Assembly: GCF_027531705.1 (NCBI RefSeq)
Contig: NZ_JAPZSP010000001.1
Location: 1-64,000 of the forward strand
Source of the DNA: Flavobacterium sp.
Lineage (GTDB): Bacteria; Bacteroidota; Bacteroidia; Flavobacteriales; Flavobacteriaceae
Direction: 5' to 3'
Length of the DNA: 64,000 nt
Positions within the stretch are counted from its first letter, which is position 1; each line of letters begins with the position of its first letter. Made by a program: the position numbers and the translations under genes. The notes beneath the pieces are model-generated. The model was not told where the DNA came from. It did not search any database and worked only from the letters and a program-made list of their open reading frames with translations. Shown here one piece after another: positions 1 to 8,150 of this stretch.

Positions 1-179
1 TAACCAGTAATTCCTAAATTGTGTAATTCTTGTATGACATTTATCAGTTTTTTAAATGCTTAAAAATTGGAACTTTGAAATATAAAATTTAACCAATATA
101 AATCATATAATTAAAATCATTTCAAGATGAAAAACATTAAAGTCATACAAGAATTACACAATTTAGGAATTACTGGTTA
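1..179. repeat. 38-bp perfect inverted repeat at the window edge (fold-back of pckA 5' end)
   Basis: Bases 1-38 are the exact reverse complement of bases 142-179, which are codons 6-18 of pckA. The two arms are separated by 103 bases that hold the presumed pckA leader. The match stops at base 39 against base 141, and may continue to the left of the window. A second, inverted piece of coding sequence ahead of a gene has no obvious function. Palindromic contig ends of this kind are commonly fold-back chimeras from amplification or assembly. Confidence 0.95.
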
Positions 180-1728
180 TCACGAGGTAGTTTACAATCC
201 TAGTTATGAAGAATTATTTCAAGCGGAAACTTCTCATTTGAGAAAAGGTTATGAAAAAGGTGCGGTTACCGAATCTGGTGCTGTAGCTGTAAAAACAGGT
301 GTTTTCACAGGCCGTTCTCCTAAAGATAGATATATTGTGAAAGATGATGTTACCAAAGATACTATTTACTGGGACGACAAGGTAAACTTTCCAACAACTC
401 AAGGAGTTTGGAGCGAATTGAAACATTTAGTTCTAAAACAACTTTCTGCTTCTAAAAAATTATACGTAGTAGATGCCTTTTGCGGAACAAATGCTGATAC
501 AAGACTAAAAGTACGTTTCGTCATGGAAGTAGCATGGCAAGCGCATTTTGTTACCAACATGTTTATTAGACCTTCTATTTATGAACTTGAAAACTTTGGC
601 GAACCAGATTTTATTGTAATGAACGGTTCAAAAGCAACAAATCCTAATTGGAAAGAACATGGTCTAAACTCTGAAAATTTCGTATTATTCAACCTTACTG
701 AAAAAATTCAAATTATTGGTGGAACATGGTATGGTGGCGAAATGAAAAAAGGAATGTTCGCAATGATGAACTATTATCTACCGCTGAAAGGAATGGCTTC
801 TATGCACTGTTCTGCTAATGTTGGCGAAAAAGGTGATGTTGCTATCTTCTTCGGACTTTCTGGAACTGGAAAAACTACTCTATCTGCCGATCCAAAACGT
901 TATTTGATTGGTGATGATGAGCACGGTTGGGACGACAATGGTGTCTTTAACTACGAAGGTGGATGCTATGCCAAAGTAATTGATTTATCTGAAGAAAATG
1001 AACCAGATATTTGGAGAGCTATTAAACGTGATGCTTTGTTAGAAAATGTGGTGGTAAACGAATATGGAGAAGTTGATTATTATGATCACTCTATAACTGA
1101 AAACTCTCGTGTTTCTTATCCAATTTATAATATTAATAAAATTGTGCTTCCCTCTAAAGCTGGACATGCAAGCAAAATTATTTACTTATCTGCAGATGCT
1201 TTTGGTGTATTGCCTCCAGTTTCTATCTTAGATGAAGACCAAGCTCAATACCATTTCTTATGCGGATTTACCTCTAAATTAGCAGGAACTGAACGTGGAA
1301 TTACAGAACCTCAACCTTCATTCTCACCAGCATTTGGAGAAGCTTTCTTAACCTTACACCCAACTATGTATTCTAAAACATTGGTGTCTAAAATGAAAGA
1401 ACACAATGCCAAAGCTTACTTGGTAAACACAGGTTGGAACGGAACCGGAAAACGTATTTCTCTAAAAAATACTCGTGCTATAATAGATGCCATTATTGAT
1501 GGTTCTATCGATAACGCAGAAACTGTAAAAGTTCCTTTCTTGAACTTGACTGCTCCTAAAACACTAACTAATGTTGACAATATTCTTGACCCAAGAACTA
1601 GTTATAGTAATGTGGCAGAATGGGAAGAAAAAGCTAAAAAGTTGACTTCTCTTTACAATAAAAACTTTGAGCAATATACCGATACCGAAGAAGGTAAAAG
1701 ATTAGTAGCTGCTGGACCAAGTTTATAA
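127..1728 (+). CDS. pckA: Phosphoenolpyruvate carboxykinase (ATP)
   Basis: Converts oxaloacetate and ATP to phosphoenolpyruvate, CO2 and ADP in the cytoplasm, the first committed step of gluconeogenesis. The 533-residue length is normal for the ATP-dependent family. Visible signatures are the substrate-binding TGRSPKDR (61-68), YGGEMKKG (202-209), the kinase-1a/Walker A loop GLSGTGKT (243-250) and the metal-binding LIGDDEHGW (260-268). All catalytic motifs are intact. The ATG start lies about 90 bases downstream of an inverted copy of its own codons 6-18, so the true upstream region may be missing from this assembly. A 14-bp stem-loop follows the stop codon, which suggests single-gene transcription. 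Confidence 0.98.
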   Translation: MKNIKVIQELHNLGITGYHEVVYNPSYEELFQAETSHLRKGYEKGAVTESGAVAVKTGVFTGRSPKDRYIVKDDVTKDTIYWDDKVNFPTTQGVWSELKHLVLKQLSASKKLYVVDAFCGTNADTRLKVRFVMEVAWQAHFVTNMFIRPSIYELENFGEPDFIVMNGSKATNPNWKEHGLNSENFVLFNLTEKIQIIGGTWYGGEMKKGMFAMMNYYLPLKGMASMHCSANVGEKGDVAIFFGLSGTGKTTLSADPKRYLIGDDEHGWDDNGVFNYEGGCYAKVIDLSEENEPDIWRAIKRDALLENVVVNEYGEVDYYDHSITENSRVSYPIYNINKIVLPSKAGHASKIIYLSADAFGVLPPVSILDEDQAQYHFLCGFTSKLAGTERGITEPQPSFSPAFGEAFLTLHPTMYSKTLVSKMKEHNAKAYLVNTGWNGTGKRISLKNTRAIIDAIIDGSIDNAETVKVPFLNLTAPKTLTNVDNILDPRTSYSNVAEWEEKAKKLTSLYNKNFEQYTDTEEGKRLVAAGPSL

Positions 1729-1741
1729 GTTACTTTATACT

Positions 1742-1777
1742 AATACCAATGGAAATGATTATCTTTCCATTGGTATT
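1742..1777. terminator. Stem-loop terminator after pckA
   Basis: A 14-bp perfect stem (1742-1755 with 1764-1777) with an 8-base loop lies between the pckA stop and the next start, followed by an A-rich run. The stem is AT-rich and lacks a clear plus-strand T tract, so it may terminate weakly or act on the opposite strand. Confidence 0.65.
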
Positions 1778-1791
1778 TAAAAAACAAAAAA

Positions 1792-3459
1792 ATGGACTGG
1801 ATAGTTGATTTACTCACAAAGCAATCATTTGCACAAACAATTATAGTTTTTGGTGTTGTGATTGCACTAGGAATTTGGTTCGGGAAAATAAAAATCTTTG
1901 GCGTTTCACTTGGAGTAACTTGGGTTTTATTCATTGGCTTGTTCTTTTCTTTTATGGGTGTTTCCATTAATCCTGAATTACAAGATTTCCTCAAAGAATT
2001 TGGATTAGTCCTATTTGTCTATACACTCGGATTGCAAGTTGGACCTGGTTTTTTTGCTTCTTTAAACAGAAATGCACTTGTTACCAATATGCTAGCTGGC
2101 TTAGTAGTACTGTTTGGAGTAGTAACCACGTTGATTTTGTTTTACTTTTCATCCAATCCTATTTCTATTATGACTGGGATTATGAGTGGAGCCGTAACAA
2201 ACACTCCTGGACTTGGAGCTGCTCAAACTACAATGACCAATTTACATCAAACAACTGCTGATGCTTCAATGGTAACATTGGCTTATGCAGTTGCTTATCC
2301 TTTTGGGGTTTTTGGGATTATTATTGCGATGCTTGTGCTCAAAAAAATATTTAGAGTAAACATTGAACATGAAACCGAACTACAGAATAAATTGGCGAAT
2401 CTTAGAGAAGATAGAGTGATTTCTAAACATTTAAAATTAGAAAATCATCAACTAGTTGGAAAACCTATTAGTGCCATTTTTGAAATTATCAAAACACCGA
2501 TTGTAGTGTCTAGAATGTTTCATAAAGGAACTATTATTTCTCCAACACCGAAGGAAATTCTATCTGAAAATGATGTTCTGTTAATTGTAGCATCCAAAAA
2601 CACTTTTGAACAATTAGAATTAATTATCGGTTCTGAAAGTGACATGAATCTGAAAACAGCTTTAGATAGCAATTTGGTTTCTAGTCATGTGATGGTTACC
2701 AACAAAAATATTACACACAAACGATTAGGCGATATTCCTGAATTTAACCAACATGATTTCACTTTTACAAGATTGTATCGTGCTGGTACACAAATGGTTC
2801 CTAATGGAAATATTTCGCTTCAATTGGGTGACACTATCAAAGTGGTTGGTTCTAAAGAAGGTTTGGAACGTATTACCAATGTATTAGGAAATTCTCTCAA
2901 ACGATTAGAAGTGCCAGACATTGCTCCTATTTTTATCGGAATTGTACTTGGTATTATTGTCGGTAGCATTCCTTTTCAAATACCAAATATTCCTGTTCCT
3001 GTCAAAATTGGTTTGGCTGGTGGTCCGCTTATCATAGCTTTGCTTTTAAGTCGTTTTGGAAATAAATTCTACCTAAACAATTACACCACCAATAGCGCCA
3101 ATTTGATGATTAGAGAATTAGGGATTACCTTATTCCTCACTAGTGTTGGATTAAGCAGTGGTTCTAAACTAGTGGAAGCCTTTGCAGGTGGAAATGGTTT
3201 TTATTGGATTGGATTAGGAATTCTAATCACCATTGTTCCATTGCTTGTTGTTGGCATTATTGCTAAAAGATATTTTAAAAAGAATTTCTTTGAAATCTGC
3301 GGATTATTGGCAGGAGCTTCTACCGATCCGCCAGCGTTGGCTTTTGCCCTAAAAATCGCTGGAAATGATATACCGTCTGCAACTTATGCAACTGTATATC
3401 CGCTAACGATGATTTTGAGAATTATCGTTGCACAATTACTCATTTTAATGTTCTCTTAA
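1792..3459 (+). CDS. AspT/YidE-family putative transporter with two RCK_C domains
   Basis: Predicted inner-membrane anion or amino-acid transporter of the aspartate:alanine exchanger (AspT/YidE/YbjL) family. The 555 residues follow the family layout: about five membrane segments (15-185), two cytoplasmic TrkA-C/RCK_C regulatory domains (about 205-285 and 290-370), then a second membrane half (about 375-555). The two halves carry matching duplication signatures, GAVTNTPGL (133-141) and GASTDPPAL (508-516), as expected for an inverted-repeat transporter. The substrate cannot be read from sequence. It lies 63 bases after pckA but beyond a stem-loop, so co-transcription is uncertain. A terminator-like hairpin follows the gene. 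Confidence 0.88.
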   Translation: MDWIVDLLTKQSFAQTIIVFGVVIALGIWFGKIKIFGVSLGVTWVLFIGLFFSFMGVSINPELQDFLKEFGLVLFVYTLGLQVGPGFFASLNRNALVTNMLAGLVVLFGVVTTLILFYFSSNPISIMTGIMSGAVTNTPGLGAAQTTMTNLHQTTADASMVTLAYAVAYPFGVFGIIIAMLVLKKIFRVNIEHETELQNKLANLREDRVISKHLKLENHQLVGKPISAIFEIIKTPIVVSRMFHKGTIISPTPKEILSENDVLLIVASKNTFEQLELIIGSESDMNLKTALDSNLVSSHVMVTNKNITHKRLGDIPEFNQHDFTFTRLYRAGTQMVPNGNISLQLGDTIKVVGSKEGLERITNVLGNSLKRLEVPDIAPIFIGIVLGIIVGSIPFQIPNIPVPVKIGLAGGPLIIALLLSRFGNKFYLNNYTTNSANLMIRELGITLFLTSVGLSSGSKLVEAFAGGNGFYWIGLGILITIVPLLVVGIIAKRYFKKNFFEICGLLAGASTDPPALAFALKIAGNDIPSATYATVYPLTMILRIIVAQLLILMFS

Positions 3460-3483
3460 ACAAGGTTCATATTTGTTGGTTTT

Positions 3484-3521
3484 AAAATTTTCCCGATTAT
3501 TCAATTAGTCGGGATAATTTT
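3484..3521 (+). terminator. Stem-loop terminator after the AspT-like gene
   Basis: A 16-bp stem with two mismatches (3484-3499 with 3506-3521) and a 6-base loop, containing CCCGA/TCGGG, directly follows the stop codon and runs into T-rich sequence. Confidence 0.75.
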
Positions 3522-3523
3522 AT

Positions 3524-3632
3524 TTAGACACAAATTGCATTGAAAGTTGACACGAATTACACCAATTAGCACGAATAAAAAAATAGTCATTATTTCACTA
3601 ATTGAATACTTTTCAAAAAATTCTTGTGAAAC
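3524..3632. repeat. Intergenic CACGAATT-type palindromic repeat, copy 1 (degenerate)
   Basis: The spacer holds CACGAATTACACCAATTAG followed by CACGAAT, and further on TTTCACTAATTG and TTCTTGTGAAAC. The left half matches the repeats at 24289-24396 and 62491-62618. The right arm is decayed, so the hairpin is weaker than in copy 3. Confidence 0.6.
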
Positions 3633-3636
3633 AAAA

Positions 3637-4056
3637 TCAATCCCAATCTTGGGCAATACATTCTATTTGTTCGTTTTTGTCGTTTGTTAGGATTAGTTTG
3701 TGTCCTTTTACTTCGTAGGTTTTATAACTTGCAATTTCTTTCACAAAAGCGTTTTCAACTTCCATTTTTTCATTGCAATACATTTCGGTGCTTCCTACGT
3801 TGGAAAAGTTGATTATGTTGTTTCCTTTTACATTATAAGTAAAAAAGATAGCATTACAACCCATTTTGGCAGTGCCTTTTTCTACCGTTGTCAAGTCAAT
3901 AAATGCTTGAAATTGCATGAGTTTTTCTTTCTCAAAATCTTTAAAACTTGTTAGCATCCATACTCTTTTTAGGGCTTGGTCGTTGGTCGCTAATTCCTCT
4001 TTTGGTTTGCAGCTAGAGAAAAATAGGATTGTTAGGAATAGTATTGGGAGTTTCAT
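3637..4056 (-). CDS. META-domain lipoprotein (HslJ-like)
   Basis: A 139-residue exported lipoprotein. A short hydrophobic signal ends in the lipobox FSSC, with Cys16 as the expected lipidated residue. The mature part looks like a META/HslJ domain: a Trp-containing first strand (RVWMLTSF), a central GCNAIFFTY segment corresponding to the family's GCN motif, and a C-terminal KLILTNDKNEQI strand. Proteins of this family sit in the envelope and are linked to heat or novobiocin resistance in enterobacteria; a role here is only inferred. It lies 11 bases downstream of the ParE-type toxin on the same strand and could be read from the same transcript. Confidence 0.75.
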   Translation of the reverse strand: MKLPILFLTILFFSSCKPKEELATNDQALKRVWMLTSFKDFEKEKLMQFQAFIDLTTVEKGTAKMGCNAIFFTYNVKGNNIINFSNVGSTEMYCNEKMEVENAFVKEIASYKTYEVKGHKLILTNDKNEQIECIAQDWD

Positions 4057-4067
4057 TGGGTTTTTAT

Positions 4068-4367
4068 TTAATCTGCTAATCTATTATCAATATCCATTCT
4101 TTCATGTAAAACTCTGATGACTTCAATTTCGTTAAACTTATTTTTCTTAAAAAAAATAAGATGTGATTTTATTTTAGAAAATCTATAACCTTTTCTGATA
4201 TTTTCAAAATCACGTGCCATCAAAAAATTAGCAGCAATATATTCAATCTCATCAAAAATTAAATTATAATATCGATTTGCTTGTTCAACAGACCAATTTT
4301 CAGCTGTGTAAATCCAAATCTTATTAATGTCCTCAAGTGCTTTTTCACTAATGATATAAGTTGGCAT
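4068..4367 (-). CDS. ParE/RelE-family toxin of a type II toxin-antitoxin pair
   Basis: A 99-residue protein of the ParE/RelE fold: an N-terminal strand (YIISEKALEDINKIW), two helices with TAENWSVEQANRYYN, and C-terminal strands ending in IEVIRVLHERMDI, the usual end of ParE toxins. ParE proteins poison DNA gyrase, and related RelE proteins cut mRNA; which applies here cannot be told. Its ATG overlaps the antitoxin stop codon by one base (TAATG), giving translational coupling that is typical of these modules. Both genes read toward the META lipoprotein. Confidence 0.88.
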   Translation of the reverse strand: MPTYIISEKALEDINKIWIYTAENWSVEQANRYYNLIFDEIEYIAANFLMARDFENIRKGYRFSKIKSHLIFFKKNKFNEIEVIRVLHERMDIDNRLAD

Positions 4368-4612
4368 TATTTCTGAAAATTGGTATTTAGCTGTTCAAGG
4401 TTTTTATTTCTATCAAAATTTTTAATCTTGCCACTTTTTTCACCTATTTTAAGTTCATTCACTAATGACTTTGTACTGTTTTCTCTCTCTTCAAATATTC
4501 GCAATGCTGTTCTAACAACCTCGCTTACAGAACTATATTTTCCCGAAGAAATTTGCTCATTAATAAAATTTTCAAAATAGTCACCTAACAAAATTGAAGT
4601 ATTTCGTGCCAT
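4367..4612 (-). CDS. ParD-family antitoxin (ribbon-helix-helix)
   Basis: An 81-residue antitoxin. The N-terminus MARNTSILLGDYFENF followed by SSVSEVVRTALRIFEER is the classic ParD DNA-binding ribbon-helix-helix; the C-terminal half is charged and expected to wrap the toxin. The frame stays open upstream to a TTG at 4636, but the ATG at 4612 gives the family's usual N-terminus. A 19-bp palindrome lies just upstream of this ATG, where a ParD dimer would bind to repress its own operon. It precedes and overlaps the toxin gene. Confidence 0.88.
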   Translation of the reverse strand: MARNTSILLGDYFENFINEQISSGKYSSVSEVVRTALRIFEERENSTKSLVNELKIGEKSGKIKNFDRNKNLEQLNTNFQK

Positions 4613-4628
4613 AATTTTTTTTGGTAAA

Positions 4629-4647
4629 AATACCAATTATTGGTATT
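4629..4647. promoter_or_regulatory. Palindromic operator candidate of the ParDE operon
   Basis: AATACCAATTATTGGTATT is a perfect palindrome with 9-bp arms around one central base, 17 bases upstream of the antitoxin ATG. Type II antitoxins with ribbon-helix-helix domains normally autorepress through such sites. Binding here is inferred. Confidence 0.65.
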
Positions 4648-4727
4648 CAATACAAATTAATTTTAATTTTTTTGAGTTAAAAAATATTTCTTATTCCTAT
4701 ATCCATCAATAAAAGTCATAGATTTTA

Positions 4728-5180
4728 TCACAACTCCAAAACCGTAGTATTCTTAACTTCGCTTATCATAAACGTACTGTGAGTACTTCCTATATGTTCT
4801 AGTGTGGTAAGTTTGGTTACCAAAAACTCGCGGTATTCTTCCATGTTTTTTACGGCTATTTTCAAAATATAATCATAATCACCGCTCACATGATGGCATT
4901 CGAGAACTTCTTTTAGTTGCACTACTTCGCTTTCAAACTTGGTCAAAAACTCTTTGGTATGTTGTATCAATTTCAAATGGCAAAAAACCACAAAGTTCTT
5001 CCCTACTTTTTCTTTATCGAGCAAAACAACATATTTGGCAATAATTCCTTCGCGCTCCAGTTTTTTAATCCGCTCATAAACCGCAGTTACCGAAAGATTG
5101 AGCTTCAACGAAAGTTCTTTAGTGGTTTTCTTAGTGTCATGTTGTAGCAATTGCAGCAGTTTTTTGTCGATTGTGTCCAT
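4728..5180 (-). CDS. Lrp/AsnC-family transcriptional regulator
   Basis: A 150-residue regulator with the standard two-domain layout: an N-terminal winged helix-turn-helix (about 4-60, LSLKLNLSVTAVYERIKKLEREG) and a C-terminal RAM/AsnC ligand-binding domain (about 65-145, with HHVSGDYDYILKI). Family members are small-molecule-responsive regulators, usually of amino acid metabolism. It is transcribed divergently from a methionine gamma-lyase-like gene across a 194-base spacer rich in TTTTATATA motifs. The arrangement suggests that it controls that gene and itself. The ligand is unknown but may be a sulfur or branched amino acid. Confidence 0.92.
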   Translation of the reverse strand: MDTIDKKLLQLLQHDTKKTTKELSLKLNLSVTAVYERIKKLEREGIIAKYVVLLDKEKVGKNFVVFCHLKLIQHTKEFLTKFESEVVQLKEVLECHHVSGDYDYILKIAVKNMEEYREFLVTKLTTLEHIGSTHSTFMISEVKNTTVLEL

Positions 5181-5374
5181 TTGCAGTTATCAGTTGTTTT
5201 ATATTATCTATTTAAAAGCTGTTTTATATACAAAAATAGTTGTTTTTTCTTTATAAAAATTCATTAATAGTTTTAAAATCTAATTTTATATAAAATCATT
5301 GACTATTAATCTAATAATAACGAATTTTGAACAACAGATAACAAAAATAACTGACAACTGACAACAAAAAACTA
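5181..5374. promoter_or_regulatory. Divergent control region between the Lrp-type gene and the PLP enzyme
   Basis: This 194-base spacer is very AT-rich and contains several TTTTATAT motifs, among them a perfect 14-bp palindrome ATTTTATATAAAAT at 5283-5296. Lrp-family proteins bind AT-rich imperfect palindromes in phased arrays, so these are plausible operators. Next to the plus-strand gene lies a short repeat of ACTGACAACTGACAAC. No riboswitch was recognised. Confidence 0.45.
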
Positions 5375-6577
5375 ATGAAAAACTTCAATCCAGCAGACAA
5401 AATTCAAGATTTACAATACTTTGGAGAATTTGGTGGTGTCAATCCATCTATTTCCGATTCTTCTACTTATACCTTTCTTTCGGCTAAAACTATGTTTGAT
5501 ACATTTGAAGGAAATGCCGAAGGTTGCTACTTATATTCGCGTCATTCGTCGCCAAGTAATTTGTATTTAGACAAAGCAATTGCAGCTATGGAAGGAACAG
5601 AAGCGGCTAATGTTTCGGCTTCTGGAATGGGCGCCATTACTCCTACTCTTTTGCAATTGTGTGGTAATGGTGATCATATTGTTTCAAGCCGCACTATTTA
5701 TGGAGGAACGTATGCATTTTTGAAAAACTTCACACCTCGATTTGGTATTAAAACAACTTTTGTTGACATCACTAAATTAGATGTTGTGGAAGCTGCTATT
5801 ACTCCAAACACCAAAGTTTTATATTGTGAAACGGTTAGTAATCCGTTATTGGAAGTGGCTGATATTACTGGCTTAGCTAAATTGGCTATCAAACACAATT
5901 TGAAATTAGTGGTTGACAATACTTTTTCACCTTTATCGGTTGCGCCTGCTCAAATGGGTGCTGATATTGTGATTCATTCTTTAACCAAATACATCAATGG
6001 AAGTAGCGATACAGTTGGCGGTGTAGTTTGTGGTTCTCGTGAATTTATTAATAGCTTGAAAGATGTGAATTCAGGAGCAAGTATGCTTCTTGGACCGACA
6101 ATGGATAGTTTGCGAAGTGCTTCGGTAATGAAAAACTTAAGAACGCTTCACATCCGAATGAAACAACATAGTTCTAATGCAATGTATTTGGCAAACAAAT
6201 TCGAAAATGATGGTTTGAAAGTAGTTTATCCTGGTTTGGCAAGTCATCCAAGTCATAAATTGTATGCTGGAATGATAAATCCTGAATATGGTTTTGGAGG
6301 AATGATGACGGTTGATGTGGGAACCATTGACAAAGCCAACGAACTAATGGAATTGATGCAAGACAAAAATTTGGGCTATTTGGCAGTGAGTTTGGGTTTT
6401 TACAAAACTTTATTCAGCGCACCCGGAACGTCAACATCTTCCGAAATTCCGCTAGAAGAACAAAAAGAAATGGGATTAACCGACGGTTTAATTCGTTTTT
6501 CCATTGGCTTGGATAATGATATTGAAAGAACCTACCAATCAATGAAAGAATGTATGATTGAATTGGGCGTTTTGTAA
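5375..6577 (+). CDS. Cys/Met-metabolism PLP enzyme, methionine gamma-lyase-like
   Basis: A 400-residue pyridoxal-phosphate enzyme of the trans-sulfuration family. It has a YSRHSSPSN segment (54-62, compare YSRxxNPT), cofactor-binding Asp181 in VVDNTFS, and the Schiff-base lysine at Lys205 in HSLTKYINGSSDTVGG. This family includes methionine gamma-lyase, cystathionine gamma-synthase and O-acetylhomoserine sulfhydrylase, which are hard to separate by eye; the overall match is closest to methionine gamma-lyase. It would act in the cytoplasm on sulfur amino acids. The divergent Lrp-type regulator is the probable controller. A strong terminator follows. Confidence 0.85.
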   Translation: MKNFNPADKIQDLQYFGEFGGVNPSISDSSTYTFLSAKTMFDTFEGNAEGCYLYSRHSSPSNLYLDKAIAAMEGTEAANVSASGMGAITPTLLQLCGNGDHIVSSRTIYGGTYAFLKNFTPRFGIKTTFVDITKLDVVEAAITPNTKVLYCETVSNPLLEVADITGLAKLAIKHNLKLVVDNTFSPLSVAPAQMGADIVIHSLTKYINGSSDTVGGVVCGSREFINSLKDVNSGASMLLGPTMDSLRSASVMKNLRTLHIRMKQHSSNAMYLANKFENDGLKVVYPGLASHPSHKLYAGMINPEYGFGGMMTVDVGTIDKANELMELMQDKNLGYLAVSLGFYKTLFSAPGTSTSSEIPLEEQKEMGLTDGLIRFSIGLDNDIERTYQSMKECMIELGVL

Positions 6578-6632
6578 ATTTCATTGATTATTTATTTGCG
6601 AATTTTCAGATTATTTAAGTTAGATAGGAATT

Positions 6633-6667
6633 ACCGTTGGAGCTTTGGCTTTGACGGTTTTTTTTTC
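6633..6667 (+). terminator. Rho-independent terminator after the PLP enzyme
   Basis: An 11-bp stem including G-T wobbles (6633-6643 with 6648-6658), a TTTG loop and a run of nine T follow the stop codon by 56 bases. Confidence 0.85.
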
Positions 6668-6731
6668 TCTATTTCAAACTGTTATATATTTTTATTATAT
6701 TTGAAATGCCATTTTTTAAAAAAATAAGATT

Positions 6732-7838
6732 ATGAAGAAATTCTCATTAGGAATAGTATTAGTACCATTTTTTATGGTTAGTCAAAACCTATTTGTTACT
6801 AAAACAGTTACTGATAATTCCATGACTACTGAATATTTATCAGAAGTAAATACTACAAATGGAAGTATCATTAGTACTAATTTTTTCTCACAAAATAGCA
6901 ATCCATCACTTATTCCAAGTGGGCTTGAATATGATAATCAAACTAATAGCATATTCTCATTTTCAGAAAATATAGTTTATGAACATGATGGAACCTATTT
7001 TACACCAATAAATTCTTTCCAAGGTTTAACAAATGCTCCTTTATTTTTTAGAGAAATTATTCATCTAAATAATCGAATTTTTGCAACAAAATTACTCAAT
7101 ACTGGTGGCATGAATTATGAATTAACATTATTTGAGTTGAGTAAAATTGACAACTTCATAATTAATTCTCATACTTGGGAAGTTACCATAGCTACCAATG
7201 GATATGGCTCTACAAAATCGGATAGCACCAACGAAATATTTATAATCTTAGGAAATAAATTATTGAAGTACAACATTCTAACAGAAGCACTAAATACTTT
7301 TACACTTGATGGGCAAAATTTAGGTGTTTCCTACAAAGGAATTATTTTTGCTGATAACAGATTGTTTATAAGAAAAGATGATTATACTGGAAACCAAAGT
7401 GTTAATTATATTATTGAGCTTAATAAGAATAATGGCTCAATAATTTCTACAAATCAATTAACATCAAATTTTATGAACTATTATCCATCTAATGATTTAG
7501 TTTATTTAAATTCTACAAAGGAAATAGCTTGTTTATTCATTACCGATAATGATAATATGATTTTAAAATACAATATTACAAATCATAATGAAAGTTTATT
7601 AATGCTTCCAACAGAAAATAATACTTCAAGTTCTACCGAGAATTATCGTGAATTAGTTTCAAAAGATTCTGAACAATCGTTAAGCAATACTCAAATTGAA
7701 ACAACTACAGTAAATTCAAAAATAAAAAATGTATATAATCTTTTAGGGCAAAAAATTTCCTTAGAAACATTCAATCAAGTAATTATTATAGAATATGAAA
7801 ACGGAGAAAGAATAAAAAAAATTCAATATTCTAATTAA
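6732..7838 (+). CDS. Secreted hypothetical protein with a type IX secretion-like C-terminus
   Basis: A 368-residue protein of no recognised enzyme family. It starts with a signal peptide (MKKFSLGIVLVPFFMVSQ). The body contains strands of the form GSIISTNxxS and LKYNI repeated at intervals, suggesting a beta-propeller or other all-beta fold. The last 35 residues (KIKNVYNLLGQKISLE ... GERIKKIQYSN) resemble a short type IX secretion C-terminal domain. They contain the NLLGQ turn but lack the usual YPNP start. It would then be cell-surface or secreted. A TATATTTG element at 6696-6703 may be its -7 promoter box. Its stop overlaps the convergent VF530-type gene by 4 bases. Confidence 0.7.
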   Translation: MKKFSLGIVLVPFFMVSQNLFVTKTVTDNSMTTEYLSEVNTTNGSIISTNFFSQNSNPSLIPSGLEYDNQTNSIFSFSENIVYEHDGTYFTPINSFQGLTNAPLFFREIIHLNNRIFATKLLNTGGMNYELTLFELSKIDNFIINSHTWEVTIATNGYGSTKSDSTNEIFIILGNKLLKYNILTEALNTFTLDGQNLGVSYKGIIFADNRLFIRKDDYTGNQSVNYIIELNKNNGSIISTNQLTSNFMNYYPSNDLVYLNSTKEIACLFITDNDNMILKYNITNHNESLLMLPTENNTSSSTENYRELVSKDSEQSLSNTQIETTTVNSKIKNVYNLLGQKISLETFNQVIIIEYENGERIKKIQYSN

Positions 7839-8062
7839 TTTTTGTTGAATTTTGTTAATGTTCTAAGGTACAAGTCTTCTACTTTTTTTCTTGCCCAATC
7901 GGTCTTACGAAGAAAAGTCAAACTCGATTTCACACTCGGGTTTTCTTTAAAACATTTAATGTTTATCAATTCCGCCAAAGTATCAAAACCGTAATAGTCA
8001 ACAAGTGTTTCAACAATTTTTTGAAGTGTAATTCCGTGAAGTGGATCTTTCGATTTTTGCAT
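7835..8062 (-). CDS. VF530/DUF2132-family small DNA-binding protein
   Basis: A 75-residue protein starting MQKSKDPLHGITLQKIVETLVDYYGF, the characteristic opening of the VF530/DUF2132 family, with the later motif NPSVKSSLTFLRKTDWARKKVEDLY. VF530 proteins are small helical proteins proposed to bind DNA; the biological role is not established. The frame opens at a TTG at 8077, but the ATG at 8062 gives the family N-terminus. It converges on the preceding secreted protein gene with a 4-base overlap and has no space for a terminator between them. Confidence 0.85.
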   Translation of the reverse strand: MQKSKDPLHGITLQKIVETLVDYYGFDTLAELINIKCFKENPSVKSSLTFLRKTDWARKKVEDLYLRTLTKFNKN

Positions 8063-8100
8063 ACAACAAAAGTACAATTCTCAAACAGAACTCAATAAAA

Positions 8101-8130
8101 AAACCATCAAAAATTACTTCTTGATGGTTT
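8101..8130 (-). terminator. Rho-independent terminator of the subtilase gene
   Basis: A perfect 10-bp stem AAACCATCAA/TTGATGGTTT (8101-8110 with 8121-8130) is followed on the minus strand by a T run. It lies 20 bases past the stop of the protease gene. Confidence 0.85.
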
Positions 8131-8150
8131 TAACTTTTTATAATATTTTC

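Noticed and set aside
4612..4636. Longer ParD start at the upstream TTG
   Set aside because: It would run across the palindromic operator and add residues absent in the family; the ATG at 4612 gives the expected N-terminus.
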